From assembly GCA_937129145.1 (NCBI GenBank), contig CAKZMU010000018.1, positions 1-38,042 of the forward strand: DNA of 38,042 nucleotides. The letters are read 5' to 3'. The translations under genes were made by a program, and so were the position numbers. Origin of the DNA: an uncultured Lacinutrix sp. GTDB lineage: Bacteria; Bacteroidota; Bacteroidia; Flavobacteriales; Flavobacteriaceae. The notes under the pieces are model-generated. The model was not told the origin of the DNA. It did not search any database and worked only from the letters and a program-made list of their open reading frames with translations. Within the stretch, counting starts at the first letter, position 1. Each line of letters opens with the position of its first letter. Shown one piece after another: positions 36,360-38,042 of this stretch.

Positions 36360-36899
36360 TTATGCCAATTTAAATTGTGATAAGAACTCTCTTAAAAATA
36401 CATTCTTTTCTCCTCCTAATCTTTCGGTATAATGTTTATCTGGTTCATCACTTACTACTACTTCATTAACTTTATCTTCATACCAAATTCTATCAGAGTA
36501 TTTCTCTCGATTCCAAACACGTTCATCAACTAAAAATGCCACTGCTGTTAATTGGTCTCCTAAATCTGGTTCATTGAATTTAGCTATCTTCACACCTTTA
36601 TTATTTAGTGTTAAAGCATGATTGTTTAGGCTCCCCTTAAAAATAAGTTTTTTATCATCTCCTAATTCTTTAGGATTTAATAGTCCATTATTAGTAGTTC
36701 CGCCATTTAAAATGATGAAAGTTTTATCTTCACTCGCCCATTTACAAGTTTCATTGGTAACCATATTATCTATTGGATATTTCAACATATATTCCACCAC
36801 ACCATGTCCAAATTGGATACCTTGTTGGATAGGTGATAAATTATAAGGGACTAATCCATACATTCTAAACTCTAGCTCTAATAATTGTTCTAACTCCAT
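36360..36899 (-). CDS. PTH2-like (peptidyl-tRNA hydrolase 2 fold) protein
   Basis: SPIQQGIQFGHGVVEYML resembles the PTH2 helix that normally reads AAQxxHA. KTFIILNGGTTNN forms the next strand, and VKIAKFNEPDLGDQLTAVAF recalls the DAGxTxxxxGTxT region with altered residues. PTH2 enzymes free tRNA from stalled peptidyl-tRNA. The catalytic Lys and Asp cannot be mapped with certainty, so this may be a binding-only relative. Its place beside kinase and ligase genes fits tRNA metabolism. Confidence in the family is moderate. Confidence 0.5.
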   Translation of the reverse strand: MELEQLLELEFRMYGLVPYNLSPIQQGIQFGHGVVEYMLKYPIDNMVTNETCKWASEDKTFIILNGGTTNNGLLNPKELGDDKKLIFKGSLNNHALTLNNKGVKIAKFNEPDLGDQLTAVAFLVDERVWNREKYSDRIWYEDKVNEVVVSDEPDKHYTERLGGEKNVFLREFLSQFKLA

Positions 36900-36903
36900 G
36901 ATA

Positions 36904-37410
36904 TTAATTATTTATTTCTGTACAAATGTAATCAAATTTTAGCTTACCACTTGTTAAAAATTTCCTAAGATTAACATAATTATCGTATTGTCTAATAATT
37001 ATATCCTCATCTACCTGTCTAACTCTTGATTTGTTTCTTATCAGGGCCTCTTTTAAAGTGATATTAAAAAACACTAATTCTATCTCAATACCGTTTTCCG
37101 CATACTTACTATAATTGTTGAGATATTTAGCTTTTAAATGGGTTTCGTCTACTATGACAGTAGTGTCTTCATCGGTTAAAAGACCTTCGATCATATCGTG
37201 TTCAATACTAGTGACCCACCCTTCAAGTTTATGCATGTCATTTCTTTGGTAATACTCATTTACCGAAGCTTCTGTGTAACCGTATAGCATTTCTCTTAGT
37301 TTGTCCCTTGAAACTCTGATATACCTATCTGGATTGTGTTGTACTGTCCTTCCTGCGAACGTGCTTTTACCTGATCCACTTATTCCTACTGTTAGTATTA
37401 GTTTATTCAT
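36904..37410 (-). CDS. Polynucleotide 5'-kinase
   Basis: P-loop kinase of the T4 Pnk type: Walker A GISGSGKST (9-17), then VSRDKLREML (Arg35, Asp36, Arg39), which matches the substrate-binding NRDDYR part of T4 Pnk, VIVDETHLKAKY and a lid with RNKSRVRQV. At 168 residues it holds only the kinase; the HAD phosphatase domain of T4 Pnk is missing. It phosphorylates 5'-OH RNA ends so that the ligase next to it can seal them. Its start overlaps the ligase gene by 8 bases. Confidence 0.88.
   Translation of the reverse strand: MNKLILTVGISGSGKSTFAGRTVQHNPDRYIRVSRDKLREMLYGYTEASVNEYYQRNDMHKLEGWVTSIEHDMIEGLLTDEDTTVIVDETHLKAKYLNNYSKYAENGIEIELVFFNITLKEALIRNKSRVRQVDEDIIIRQYDNYVNLRKFLTSGKLKFDYICTEINN
36923..36930 (-). 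promoter_or_regulatory. Possible internal promoter box
   Basis: TACATTTG on the minus strand is a perfect TAnnTTTG, 23 bases upstream of ATG 36899. It lies inside the end of the kinase gene, and no TTG lies at the expected distance. Only the single box supports it. Confidence 0.25.
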
Positions 37411-38042
37411 TGTCTTCTATATTTGTTTCTCCTTTATCCAATTGCTTTGTTTCATGTTCTAAGAATCTAAAACTTTTTAACTTATACGCCTCAAATTCAA
37501 ATAATTTCTCTTTTCTAACTACGATCCCCTCTTCAGGTACAGTATTTTTGCACATGAAGCAATCCTTTTCGTTGTAGGTTTCTTCTAACTTTCTTATAAA
37601 GGTTTCTCTCCAATATTCCTCGTCCATTGTACCTATATCATAAAGATCTCTCGCTTGGCCGTAATAAAATAGATGTGGTGGTGTGAGTCCCGCTCTTTCA
37701 CAGAATTCAACTATCTCTGGATATGACAGCTCTGTAACAAGTCCATCTGGGTTTGTATTAGTTATACGATATACTTCTAATTTATGATTCGGAAATATTC
37801 TTACTCCATTTTTTGTATAGGGATCATTGAATTTACAACCATAATCATAATTTTTTTGAATTGCGGCTCCGTTTTTATCATACCCAAGCATTTCCCCGTA
37901 CAAAGTGTATCCTTTAGGAATTTTATCGCCTACCTCGTTCTTAATATCTTCCCAAAGATCGTAGCCAAAGAAGTGGTCCTTGGCTTTCGGGTCTTCCATC
38001 TCTTTATTTTTAACAACTCTACGCGAGCCATATACAAGGTCA
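37403..38042 (-). CDS. RNA ligase (Rnl2-like), 5' part beyond the window
   Basis: The frame stays open to the window end, so the N-terminal part with the nucleotidyl lysine (KxxG) is outside. What is seen: YGSRRVVKNK, probably the motif Ia area, LYGEMLGYDKNG (motif III type), EEGIVVRKE (motif IV) and AYKLKS (motif V), plus a CFMC pair before motif IV. This is the ATP-dependent RNA ligase layout that seals 3'-OH and 5'-phosphate ends. An internal ATG (37999) is probably not the start, as the upstream codons still read as ligase. First visible gene of the RNA repair operon. Confidence 0.85.
   Translation of the reverse strand, partial: DLVYGSRRVVKNKEMEDPKAKDHFFGYDLWEDIKNEVGDKIPKGYTLYGEMLGYDKNGAAIQKNYDYGCKFNDPYTKNGVRIFPNHKLEVYRITNTNPDGLVTELSYPEIVEFCERAGLTPPHLFYYGQARDLYDIGTMDEEYWRETFIRKLEETYNEKDCFMCKNTVPEEGIVVRKEKLFEFEAYKLKSFRFLEHETKQLDKGETNIEDNE

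Noticed and set aside
1..38042. CRISPR arrays, insertion sequences and true tRNA genes.
   Set aside because: No regularly spaced repeats, transposase motifs with terminal repeats, or complete cloverleaf tRNA sequences were found on reading both strands.

Overview
The window is a tightly packed, AT-rich stretch of a tailed bacteriophage (Caudoviricetes) that most likely infects a Bacteroidota host, perhaps a flavobacterium. The host call rests on three signs: repeated TAnnTTTG/TAnnTTTA promoter boxes, several with TTG about 20 bp upstream, which is the Bacteroidota sigma factor consensus; a BT4734/VirE-type primase; and mostly weak or absent Shine-Dalgarno sequences with pervasive ATGA and TAATG start/stop overlaps. 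No capsid, terminase or tail genes are present, so this is the early/replication/counter-defence part of the genome plus a small lysis-like cassette.

Plus strand, 1-30769. A tyrosine recombinase (110-928) is followed by accessory genes: a nucleotidyltransferase fusion, a macro domain protein, a degenerate DEDD exonuclease and a PD-(D/E)XK nuclease (1116-4683). After small genes and an MPPED-type metallophosphoesterase come the class I ribonucleotide reductase genes nrdB-nrdA (6662-9375), preceded by a promoter whose transcript would begin with a terminator hairpin. Next are a metzincin protease and a 286-base non-coding interval with two strongly structured RNAs (10550-10750). A run of small genes (10765-15716), including several under 60 codons, holds a SLOG protein and an HNH-type gene. 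The replication block follows: DnaB/RecA-like ATPase with an SSB-like tail, RNase HI, NADAR protein, macro-like/DUF4326 fusion, a T7-like family A DNA polymerase, a NUMOD4/HNH endonuclease, primase, a large metallophosphoesterase and a C5-cytosine methyltransferase.

Minus strand, 38042-30835, convergent with the plus genes. Transcribed from right to left: RNA ligase (cut by the window end), polynucleotide kinase, a PTH2-like protein, an HNH endonuclease, a metallophosphoesterase, a CCA-adding-type nucleotidyltransferase, a RlaP-like nucleotidyltransferase, small unknowns, a terminator, and three membrane proteins resembling a holin/spanin cassette. A perfect 9-bp hairpin terminator separates it from the plus-strand genes.

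Together the genes make dNTPs, replicate DNA and probably resist host defences. The kinase, phosphoesterase, ligase, CCA enzyme and RlaP set looks like a distributed tRNA repair pathway against anticodon nucleases. The macro, NADAR, macro-like/DUF4326 and SLOG proteins suggest handling of ADP-ribose or NAD-derived signals. The most novel-looking items are the two structured RNAs, the split Pnkp-like repair operon and the ADP-ribose gene set.
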